Source: Apostichopus japonicus (Eukaryota > Echinodermata > Holothuroidea > Aspidochirotida > Stichopodidae). From it: 64,000 nucleotides of DNA. Below, piece by piece: positions 39,637-51,600 of this stretch. Positions within the stretch are counted from its first letter, which is position 1; each line of letters starts with the position of its first letter. The notes beneath the pieces were generated by a model. It was not told where the DNA came from and did not search any database. It was given only the letters and a program-made list of their open reading frames with translations. The stretch spans positions 16,238,521-16,302,520 of the forward strand of contig NC_092562.1 of NCBI RefSeq assembly GCF_037975245.1, read 5' to 3'. Made by a program: the position numbers and the translations under genes.

Positions 39637-42600
39637 GTGATGGTGATGGTGATGGTGATGGTGATGGTGATGGTGATGGTGATGGTGATGGTGGAGGTGG
39701 TGGTGATGATGGTGATGATGATGATGATGATGATGATGATCATACTTTGTGAATATGAAGCTATACCACAATGATTATGCATTACTAATAATTAATGTAT
39801 CTGCTGAAAGAAGTGAACATTATCAAGGTTTAGGTATAAAATTCTGTTCAGAATTAGTGTTATAAGAATAGATCATAATTTTTGACTAACAGAACAAAAA
39901 GTTATCGTGAAGATCATCGGTTTTCATTCTCTTTGTTTTATTTGATATCCTCTCCAGTTGACAACCGTAGGCGATGCACCTGGTCAAAATCATACAACTT
40001 TGATGAGTCTCGTCACTGCATTTTCCGAGAAATTCATCAAACTGTGGAATTTGGAAATATTCCCAGCCACTGATATGGCCAGGAGTATGAGGAAAAGTCC
40101 TTACAGGGTTAGTCTTCTTTTTTAAATTTCAGTTTTATTTAAAACCAACCCCCACAAATTGCCTTGGGTATCCAATAATACCAAAATCAGAGGAAATTTG
40201 ACATACGTTTACTGGCATAATTTTCTAAAGGATACCACCAACCTGGAAAAGCAATATATTTGAAAGAAGCAATTTGCCCTGTGGTCTGAATATGCAACGC
40301 ATGGAATGAATACGTTTAAAAGAAGAAAAGTTTGTTGAGAAAGTCTTACTACTTGCTTTTATGTTTACTTTAAACTTAATCTGTGGAAGTCTGGGTCATT
40401 TCAGGACAGATGTTACCCTCTCATAATCTGTGGAAGTCTGGGTCATTTCAGGACAGATATTACCATCTCATAGTCTGTGGAAGTCTCGGTCATTTCAGAC
40501 AGATATTACCATCTCATAATCGGAGGAAGTCTTGGTCTTTTCAGGACAGATATTACCCTCTCATAAGTCTCGGTCATTTCAGGACAGATATTACCCTCTC
40601 ATAGTCTTTGTAAGTCTGGGTCATTTCAGGACAGATGTTACCCTCTCATAATCTGTGGAAGTCTCGGTCATTTCAGGACAGATATTACCATCTCATAGTC
40701 TGTGGAAGTCTCGGTCATTTCAGACAGATATTACCATCTCATAATCGGAGGAAGTCTTGGTCTTTTCAGGACAGATATTACCCTCTCATAAGTCTCGGTC
40801 ATTTCAGGACAGATATTACCCTCTCATAGTCTTTGTAAGTCTTGGTCTTTTCAGGACAGATATTACCCTCTCATAAGTCTGGGTCATTTCAGGACAGATA
40901 TTACCCCTCATAGTCTTTGTAAGTCTGGGTCATTTCAGGACAGATGTTACCCTCTCATAATCTGTGGAAGTCTCGGTCATTTCAGGACAGATATTACCAT
41001 CTCATAGTCTGTGGAAGTCTCGGTCATTTCAGACAGATATTACCATCTCATAATCGGAGGAAGTCTTGGTCTTTTCAGGACAGATATTACCCTCTCATAA
41101 GTCTCGGTCATTTCAGGACATATTACCCTCTCATAGTCTTTGTAAGTCTGGGTCATTTCAGGACAGATGTTACCCTCTCATAATCTGTGGAAGTCTTGGT
41201 CATTTCAGGACAGATATTACCCTCTCATAATCTTTGTAAGTCTCGGTCATTTCAGGACAGTTATTACCCTCTCATAATCTGTGGAAGTCTTGGTCATTTC
41301 AGGACAGATATTACCCTCTCATAATCTGTGGAAGTCTCGGTCATTTCAGAACAGACATTACCCTCTCATAATCTGTGGAAGTCTTGGTCATTTCAGGACA
41401 AATATTACCCTTGTTTCATTTTTCTTCCATGTGTTCAGATGCTTTGTGCCCAGTCAGCCCTGGAGTTGCCAGATCCCAACCAAAATGAGGACAATCCCAT
41501 GATCCGTGCCAAGCTGGCATCACAGTGGGGTCGTAGTTGTGAAGAGGATCAGAAAGTAATGTACAAGGTTGGTTTACTGTAATCATCTTTCCAAGTCTTA
41601 ATGTTAAATCAATATATTAATAATGAAGAGAATGGATATATATATAGAGAGATGTTGAACTTCCTGATTGTTATTATTATTATCACTATCATTATCATAA
41701 AACATTTATCAAGTTGAAAACGTCAAACAAGGAATTCAAGCCAAACAAAATAGAACATTGCATACGGAAATCTATTATGTGTGCCTTCAAGCCAGGCTTG
41801 TTGTGAGTTTGTACAGATTCGGACATGTTTTCTAGCACAGTTGCCTGGACCTGCACTCACTAAATTTGGACTCACACCAGGTTTTAAAGCATTTTAGAAA
41901 TCTTGTGTCGGTACCAGTGCATGATTGCATTCTTGCACTAGCACCTAGAACCTAGAACCTGGTACTCATTTTCATACTCATTCTAGTACTCACGACAAAG
42001 GTACTTCTACTTGTACTCATGCAGCGTTGCGATGTTGTACTTGTATCACATGTCTGATTAGAGCATTATAAAGTTATGATGTGCGTGACTGTGGAAGTAC
42101 TTATCTATCATTGGGATTTGGAAAAGCTAGAATAAACTTAGAAAAGGGTATTTCACACTATCAGTAATTTCCAGTTGCTACTTCGAAATATCAGTCAAGT
42201 AGTAATGTGCATTGTTCAAACTTGAAAGTGGGGTGGAAGGACGGGTGTTGGGGTTGGTGGAGGGGGTATTAGGGTCAGATGCTTTTCAGGGTTGTTTTTT
42301 TTTTCACTTAAATCTGTACATGTCAGTAAAGTAGTTCCTGTATGTACTTTTCAAGAACCCTTGTCAAACACACAGAGGCTCAGTGTTTTGGTACTTTATG
42401 TGATAGTGTCTGTCAACAGTGTTTCCATAGTATTAGTGTTGTATTACCTTCATAACCTTTAGCCTATTTCTATATGTAAATACTGCCCTCTATTTTCCTT
42501 TGTCTTCTCCTATATTCATTGTTAAAGTGGCCATGACACGAAAATTTCAAAGTCCTATATTTTTGGGATCCATCAAAGAATGTTCTCTAAAACATGTATC

Positions 42601-45600
42601 AACCAATCTGCCAGTTTAAAACTTGATTTTTCAAGTCGAAAATTGAGAATGAATTTACCCTTTTCGGCGTTTGAAACTTTGTTTACTCGAAAATTTTCCG
42701 ATTCGCATGACGTCATGTGACGTCACGTTTTGAACACATTTGTTGTCGCTGCTACGGTACCATTCACGTACACAGTAGACAAGTACACATACCACTAGTA
42801 GTTCTAAACAAAACACCGATCACAAGTGCGATATCAAATCAAAATTTCCTGTGAAATGGCGGATCCAGAGCCAAATGCGGCAACCGAAGTTCAAAGTGAT
42901 AATGGTTCTTCACTAGGCAGTGAAATTGGGCTATAATTAGAGTGCCCTTTCTCATATTCGAAGCAGAGAGTGAAGGCGATGATCATTCCAATATTGATCC
43001 GAACGCTGAGGGTTGAGCGGAGGTGTTAGAACCGTATCAGTTCGAGCCTGTTAAACGAGCCGAAATTGAAGCTCCACAACATATCGAAGAAGAAATCCGT
43101 TCGAAACCATTGCAAGGAACATACAACGTGGTAAGAATTTATTAACGAAGCATTTAAAAACAAAATCCAGTCCATTTTGTGCATGTGTTGTTGGAATTCG
43201 CGGAACACCCTAAACCGTATTGTGCGTTGTGTTACGGTAACTTACAACCCATATGTAGAGTGTGTAGTACTAGTAGGGTTGGTTGCATACTGGAAGTTTG
43301 GCTCGGGGATGTAAGTTGCATTATGCAGCCATGCTAGGTAGGCATATGTGTTATTTCATACTCATTATTACTTGGCTAGTACTTTGGCCTGGAGTTTTGC
43401 AAATCAATTTTCTGAAACAAAAGAATGTTTCATGATACATGGAAGGTGTAAAATCACAACAAATGTAACCATAACTGTACATTGTGTGCCTGCTTGTTAT
43501 TGTGGACATCATGGTCAACATTAATACATTTTGAACTTTCATAAATTTTTTCCCAGGCGGTACAGATACATAGCCTACGGTCAACAGGTTCAATGATACT
43601 TGGGGTTCCTAGCAAGACACGTCAGGGTTGTGCTACCATCATGTGCAGTCCAAAGGATCAGAAGTGATTTTCCAGCCAATGGTCATTACACTGGATTGAA
43701 GTTGCCAGGAGAAAACTCATTGTATAGGAAGCCTTTCTAAACTACGATTGTGTTGGATTATCAATCCGTCAGGGTTCCCTCAGTGTTGATATATTGAAAT
43801 TCAAGACTTTTAATTCAGGATGAAAAGGTTATTTTCCAGACCCAACATCAACAATAAAAGAAAAGGCATGTTTTGAAGCATTTGGACACAAGTATTGGCG
43901 TGACCGTGATGTCATATAATATGTGCATAAGGGAACGGGCATTGACCTTTTTAGGGGCATTTACCTCGTTTGATTCGTACCTTTAATCTGGAAGCCAAAA
44001 TATCCATATCACCAATGATATTTGACAGAAAAGTCATAATAAAGACCAATGGAGGCAGCAGAACTCTTGAATGTTTAGACTGTTTCTTCAGCAGCAGTTG
44101 GTTTGTTTTGTAGTCTTTCTTCAAAAACTCAGCAGTACACCCTGTTAATGGTCTTGGATTGTTTTAATGCGTGTGATGCTGTGTTTCACATTGCCCATCA
44201 GTGTTGTACGTGTCGTCGTGCGTGGGTAACATTTTTGCATGTGAGTTGCGTCGTGCAGTGTTTCTTGGTTTAAATAACCCTGTATTCTATTTGCTTCTGG
44301 ATTATTCTAATTAATTTGTCACAACAACGATTGATAGCGATGGACATGCAACTGCTTTGTAGGCTTAAAGCAAAAAAATTCATGTAAGTTGTTTTCTTTT
44401 AACCTCCTTTGATGTCACAAATTACATTAGTGTAATTTAAGAATGATATTGTTTATGGAAAGTACAGTTTTACTTTTATGTCATATAATACAATGATTGT
44501 TGTTAATGTTAGTTCAGATTGTCCAGAATGACTGTCTAGAACTGATATTGAATAAATTTTGTTCAATGATTTAACACTTGAACTATGTTGTGTGAATTTT
44601 TGGCTCTGTGACTTTAAAATAAATCGCTTTGAGATTTAATTAAACAACCTTTGGAATAAAATCTTTTTACCTACCTATTTTGACCCATCCCCATTACCCC
44701 CACTCCCTCCACAACATAATAAATGGTTTTCCTGGAATAGGAATAAGAAATTATTGCTATAATTAACTGATCCAGCATATTCCAGAAATAAATTGGGGCA
44801 CTGAGATTTGTTCACAAGAAGATGTAACCCATCGCTTCTGAAGCTAACCTCATAGCTTATTAGTATACAATAGAGCAATGAAGGGGGTGTTAATTTAGAT
44901 GATACAGTAAAATCTCTTCGTCTATTGCGACTTCAGTGTAGTAACGCTAATACTATAGTACTACTAGTGGTCGGCGCGCTACCTCCTAAGGATCGCCACT
45001 TGCCCCATTGGAGGTTTCCTGTTCCCCGATCTGGTCTTCAGAGTAGTTTTTTTGTGGATTACTTGACAGAAGAATGACTCTTTTATGTCGAACCGTTAAA
45101 GTCCATTTGTTTTATTTCATAACAAAAAGGAGGGATCGTAGTATGCTTCCGTGAAGTGTTCGCTTCATTCGGAGCTGCATACTGGCTAGGCCCAGTGAAA
45201 TCGGCGCTGGTGTTGTGCACTAACTTGGTCATAATCGCCGTGTTTTTTTTCGTCCTTCAGCCATGGATGAAGGCTAATTGCATGGGTAATGATATTTATG
45301 CAGCCCCAACAACACAACGGACCGGCATTTCTCTCGGATAGTTTACAACAGTTGTAAAACAAACTTGAAATTTCTAACGATATAGCGTAATACAGTGGTT
45401 GTTCTCTCAGTGTAAATGTGCGTGTACTGTATATGGAACGGTATGATCGTCGCGCATCCGATACATGCCTGAGCTTTGCACGTGTGTTCCTAACATGACG
45501 TCATCATTGTCATGTTGTGAAATCGCATTCTCAGATATCTATTTTCGGATGCGAATATTAAAACGTTAATTACTAATTAGTCCTTGAAGTTTTCAAGGTG

Positions 45601-48600
45601 TTGAGGATAGTTTTGAACATAGATTTTCTCATAGATTCAGAGGAAGTTACTCTCGATGAGTTGGATTTTTCGTGTCATGGCCTCTTTAAACTTCATTACC
45701 TATCTATTCAAGAGTGATTTTTTATCAGAGAATATCAAGAAATGTAAGGACCTTCACAGTCAGGGGTTTGTATCCTTCTATCAAGGTTCCGTGAAAACTG
45801 CGAATAGAAGAAATCGAACCACAAAAAAATTCTATGTGTCCTCTTTGAAGCTAATTGGCACGTTCACATTTACAATATACTGACGTCGGGAAACATCTCT
45901 TGTATTTATAAAGTAAAGTAAAGTTGATCTCACTCCTGCATGAAAAGATTGTCTAAAGCTAACAAATGAAAGGAAAAGAGCTTTTTTCCACTTTAATCCT
46001 TCCAGCTAAAGATAGAAAATGGTTTGGCTGCTCCAGGTTCTGCACCTGCTGTGTTACCACTTGAACAAGAGTGTGAGCTTCACAAGGCCGAGAGGGGTGT
46101 GCTTTCTGATGAATGCTTAGCAGCGGACGAAATGGAGGGTGACTTGAAGACAGGCACGCTGGAACTCTCCCACAATGGGGTAATGAGATGCACAAATTAT
46201 TTATGAACATATAGTTTAATAAATTGATTGCATTATGGGAATTTTACAGCATTTGACAGAATAATTATGGAAATTATATTGATATTTTGCCAACACAATA
46301 ATTTGTCAACAAAATAGTTTGCTAACCGATTGAGCTATTAAACTTTTGGTATATAGGTGTTATAATTGCAATAAAATAAAAAACCTTTGGGTTGCTTTTT
46401 AGAAAATGATAGTAACTGATAACAGGAGAAAACATGAAAGAAATGCTGCATTACCAAACAAGAGGAAGCATAGGACATTGGCAAGAAAATTGCAAATTAA
46501 AATTTGGAAAAATGGAAAGAAATATTTAGTTAGAACTGGATGCAGACCAGTGAATTTAGGGTAATGAGGTCTTTTGATATACATTATTTTATTTTAGTAG
46601 TGCCAGATGAAGGATTTCTCGGAAGGGAAAACCCTGGTAAGACAAGTAATGTCAGATACCGAAATGGCTGCCAAAAATAGAAGAGCATTGATTGAATAAA
46701 AATAAAGAATGTAAAAAGTGTGCTAAATTTTTCCACCAGGGAGCTTCTTTGAGCAAACTTTTGTGCTTTGGCCTCTAAATTTTAAGCGCCAAAAATCTGC
46801 CCGAGTGTATTTCAATTTCGGATGGAACCCAGTTGATGATTATTATCATTTTTGACTTTGTTTTTGACTTTGTTATTAACAGATTGAATCAAGATGGAAG
46901 GGTGGATACTATGCAGCCCTTAATTTGTTGAAAAAGGTGTACAGTGAACATGCTCAAGTCGATTTCATCGATGTGTATAATCATCCGAACAAGGTAAGAA
47001 GTCAAATAAAAATAGTGAAATATCTCTCTTTCTATCCATCCCTACACTTTTTTCTTCAAGCGTTCTCTAACAATACCTTTACCCTTTTAGGCTATGCAGT
47101 ATCAATTCCAAATAAACTTATACTGTTTAAAGATAGAAAGTCAAATATTGTTCACCTTTCCCATATTTTCTGTTGTTATTAAAAATTGTGGCAAGGTCAG
47201 AAAAGGATTTTAGATTTGATTTCATCAGAACCATATCAAACATCTGAATGAAGTAAAAAAAAGGTAAGGTAAATATAGGCATCATTTCTTGATGCACATT
47301 TGCTTCCATTTTGAACAATCTTTCAGGTTCTATGGAAGTGGTCGACTTTGGAGAAGAAGAACTTGATGAATTTATTTATCAAAAATCCTCACGAGACGGT
47401 ACTCTTCACCAGGATGCCACTTCCGTTTGACTTCCCCGTGTACAACTATAATCACCAGTTGGGCTTCGTTAATGAAAAGACCTATGGTGAGTATCAAATA
47501 TATTAGGTGTGTCTATTTAATAACCTTGTAGGAAAACAGTGGTTCGGATCCAACCAACTGTTTTTGAGGAACGTTTACAAATTATAGTACCTGGAGTACG
47601 TATCCGGTATCCTACAGCCTATAATTGATAGTGTCAAACCAGCTATAAAAAATTATCAAACTAATGATTGCATTGTTCTGGAGAAGTCTCCATTCAAAAA
47701 ATTGTTTGACCTAATTTGCATATTTACATACCTAATTACATTAATATGTCAAACAACCTGCAGATTTGACATCCCCAAGTTTGTAACTTTTCTGTAAATA
47801 TTAAGGTTGGTATGTTCAGTATAAAACGAATATTTAAAAAACAGACCCACTGGCTCTGAATTCCATTTTTCTAGCAGGTATATTTCTTTTCTCTTTTCCA
47901 CCATGTAAAGGTTTAATAGCAAATATGCTCCTAAATGCCACTGTTAATTTTAGGAATAACCCTCCCTCCCTCCTCCCCTCCTCCCTCTCCTACCCCAAAA
48001 GAATATTGTAAAAAAAATCCCATTTTCCATAATTGTTTCTTGATACTTGTCTATAATTTTCAGTGTTTTTCTATACAATTCTTCTGAGAATTACTCAATG
48101 TAACCGTGCATTAACTGGACATTTAACATGACCGATCGAATCTTTCTGTTTGATTCCTGCAAATTTGTGGATTTGTAGACAGGGAAACACTGTCTCTGTG
48201 ATGATCAATCCACCGAGGATTTAAAGATGAGGTAACCCAAGGCAACAAATGTGACGAGAAAAGCATTTAATCGATTTCAAGTTTATGATAGTTTTCAATA
48301 AATTGTATGTTTTTGGTTTGGCATTCCTCTTTAGGTAAATGTAGGGTCACCTACAATGGCCAGATCATTACTTTTGATGAAGCCAAATTTGGATATAATC
48401 TGACCAGCTGCTACCATCTCATAGCAGAAGACTGTTCTGTCTCACAGAATTTCAGTGTTCTGAGTCGGACAGACTCTACATACGGAGCAACTGCTAAGGT
48501 ACAGTGCTATTTCTGGACCCACTTTATTTTTTTGTCCTGCAAGTTGCAATCTTTAATTGTTTGGTTGGTGATCATGGGGTTTGAATGAATGTTTCAATTT

Positions 48601-51600
48601 TGTGTCAGTGGATGTGGAGTGTTTCATTTTGGGAGATATTTTTCACATGAGTTCAAGCAAAGAATAGTACTAGTATAATAACAGTGCTATCTTACATACT
48701 GATGTAGCCGTGTACATAGTCAAGTATGCAGGTGGTGTCATGTTAGGCTTCCTCAAGCATTACAGCTCTCTATTCCATATCGCTAATACTGGTAAATTTT
48801 TAACTTTCTCAGGAAGCCATAACTGTGTGTACCCCTTTAAATTTGACTAGAAAATACCCAACCAGTTTACTTCTGTCTTATTGCAGGACTTGTTGGTTTA
48901 CGTTAAAGGGACCAAGGTGGAGGTAACTCGTTCTAGCAGTGGTACAAAGTTGGAGGTACACATAGAGGGCACCACATACTCGAACAGCAGTAACGAAATA
49001 GTGATCTTCTCGAATGGCACAATTATGGAGAAACCAAAGGTGAAGGGAGGCAAATCCCTGCTACGCTTGCAGAAAGCCAAGAGAGAATGGGGCTCGGACT
49101 TTCCTTCTTCTTCTTCGGTAAGTGACTGGTTTATTCACACAGTGATTCATTTTTTACATGACCGAGAGTGGTTTTTTTTTCAATTTTTTTTAATAAAAGT
49201 CGTAACGTTGCATGCATGTGGGACTAAATTTGTTTCTAATTTATTTGTGTTTTCCTCGTCAGATTTGTTTAATTACTTCTCTTTTCTCTCTCTAACAGTC
49301 GAGTGACTTTACCTCTGCGTTCAGCGATGCTCTGTCATTCAGCAGAGACGTGGACAGGATGACACGCAGAGAACAGAAACATTTCACTACCCTGACCAGG
49401 AACTTTACCAGCAAGATGACAAAGACTCAAGAAGCACCAACAGGTAACATCAAACATGATAGTATTAAAGCAGCATTTTGCGTCCTTTTCTATGATTTTT
49501 CTCAACCTCACTGACTCCACTATGCCATAACGACATATATAACTAGCTTATCTATGTAAATTTTACTTCAAATCATGGCATAAAAGTCGAAAAATTTGCA
49601 ACTTTCAACTTTGTTTTCCTCCAAGATATTTTCCGTTGGGGTCCCAATAAACCTCGCCCATAATATGAATATTTAAACACTACGAACGTCATTGACAGAT
49701 ACGTAATATAACACCACGCTTGATTTGTGTACAGTCTATATGGCAGTTGTACCAGGGAGTTGCATAACAACTCCCTGGTTGTACCAACGCAAAGTCTTGA
49801 ATCTATTTTTAGCAACGGCTCATAACTAAACCTGCATCTCTGATTGGTTGAATTCAAACTAGTGGGTTTGGGGGAACTGAATGCGATTAATTTTGTATGT
49901 GGAATTTGTCGTGGACACTCTTCTCATTATCTGCAAATATCCTTAATTACTCGCCAATTAACGTTTTTTGCAGGGAAAAACTTGGCTAATATCTTAATTT
50001 GCTGTTCTGTGATTGATATATGTAAAAAACTCGATGGACATGTCAAAATAGTAGAAAACGGCGACCAAACGCAAAATGCTGCTTTAAACACTTCAAAATG
50101 CTAGGATCGAGTCTCATCTAAGTCGAAAAGAAAAAAAAGATTCATAGGGATAAAAGTTGAAGCCTGCTTCACCAATGCAATTAGTTGCAAATTTATTTTA
50201 TAAGAAGAGTTTTCATTCGAAATCACACGACCATGGTGAAACCTCTTTACCAGATTGACTTTAGGTGTTAATTTGTTCAACATTCCAAATGCATGATATA
50301 GACTATGACTTCATGATTGGGGGAGGTTGTAATGTGTCATGATTCAAGTGGATGTAACCGTATATTATAACGCTCATAGACCTTCTGATGAGATGCTAAG
50401 CATATATCGTGATACTGATGCAGGGATATGTTGTTATAGTTGCAATGGTGGTTTATGATTCGGTGGGCATTGGCAGTGGTTGGTTTAATTGTTGTTGTCA
50501 GTTGCTAAATGGCGTTTTGGTGTTATTGATGGTAGTTATGGTCGCAGTTTTTGTGCTGGTTTCAATCGCTAATGTGGTTATCATTGCGGTTATTGATAGT
50601 TGTTATTGGGGGGGTGGGGAAGGATGGTGTTGCTTTAAAGGCAGTGGTGTTGTGTATGCATTAATGGTATGGTTTGTTTAGATAGTTCTTGCAGTGGTTG
50701 TTGGTGTTGCATTTGATGTGTAGTCATTTGTAGGGTGGGTGTTTTAGTGGTATTGTTAACAGTTGTCTTTTTTCTTTTTTTTTGTTTGGGGGGGAGTTAT
50801 TAGGTATCCCTATATCTCTATTGTCTATTCTGCTTGTACTGCTGGTATCAAACTCAAGAATCTGAATGGATAGGTGTGGTTTCAATTATATCATGTTTTG
50901 ACAATTTTTCTCCAGATTCTGTGAAGATTGTTGCTGTAATTACTCTCGGAGAGGAAGTTGCCCTGCATTCAGCCTTAGTTGGTTTGAATCTCCGTTTTGA
51001 TGGCAAGAATATCATTGTACAGGTATTAAGAAGATATTTTTCTATTTCATACTTAGATGTAACTTGCATTAGGAATAAGAGCCACATACAATTCCAAGTT
51101 GCCACAAAAGATGCCAAAATGCAAAAGATGATGTGCAGAACAAATTTTCAAGGATTTTTTCTGGTTGTCCCTCAGACACTTTTGGTTGTCAGAACAGTAA
51201 ATCTGATTCCCCCCTACCCCCCTCCCAACGAAACGTATCAAAATATAAAATGACTGAAATGTACACCGTATGAAAGATGTGTAGGTTTGGTGAATAAAGA
51301 ACCACCACTTTTGGGCCAATAACACTACCCTTTAGGTGGATCGTAGCCGAGGCATACCACTATGTTAATTTTTATTTTATTTCAGTGTCTCCAAAGTGAT
51401 GGGGTATTTAGTTATACGATGCAAACTGAATTTGATGTTAACTATTTGTCCGCTGTATGACCTCCAAAGTTTCATTTTGTGGCCTCATAGGATCGGACGA
51501 CCACTTAAAAAAATATACCCTGATATGTATAATTTGGTATTTAAGTAATTTGGTATTTTGCATTGAATGTGCTAAAATGGTGAATTTTGACTACCGAAAA

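Noticed and set aside
39501-39774. Poly-Asp, poly-His, poly-Met and poly-Ile open frames
   Set aside because: All are frame variants of one (GAT)n microsatellite, without splice sites or start context.
40378-41410. Series of open frames with a repeated 'LPSHNLWKS' protein pattern
   Set aside because: They are readings of the intron 25 tandem repeat, interrupted between blocks, and flanked by real vitellogenin exons that join in phase without them.
45156-45341. 61-codon frame with a possible membrane segment inside the TTAA element
   Set aside because: No homology recognised, no splice context, and it is close to the decayed end of the element.
50409-50681. 90-codon hydrophobic open frame resembling a membrane protein
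   Set aside because: It lies in a GTT/GGT low-complexity tract inside intron 32, where Val/Leu codons arise from the repeat.
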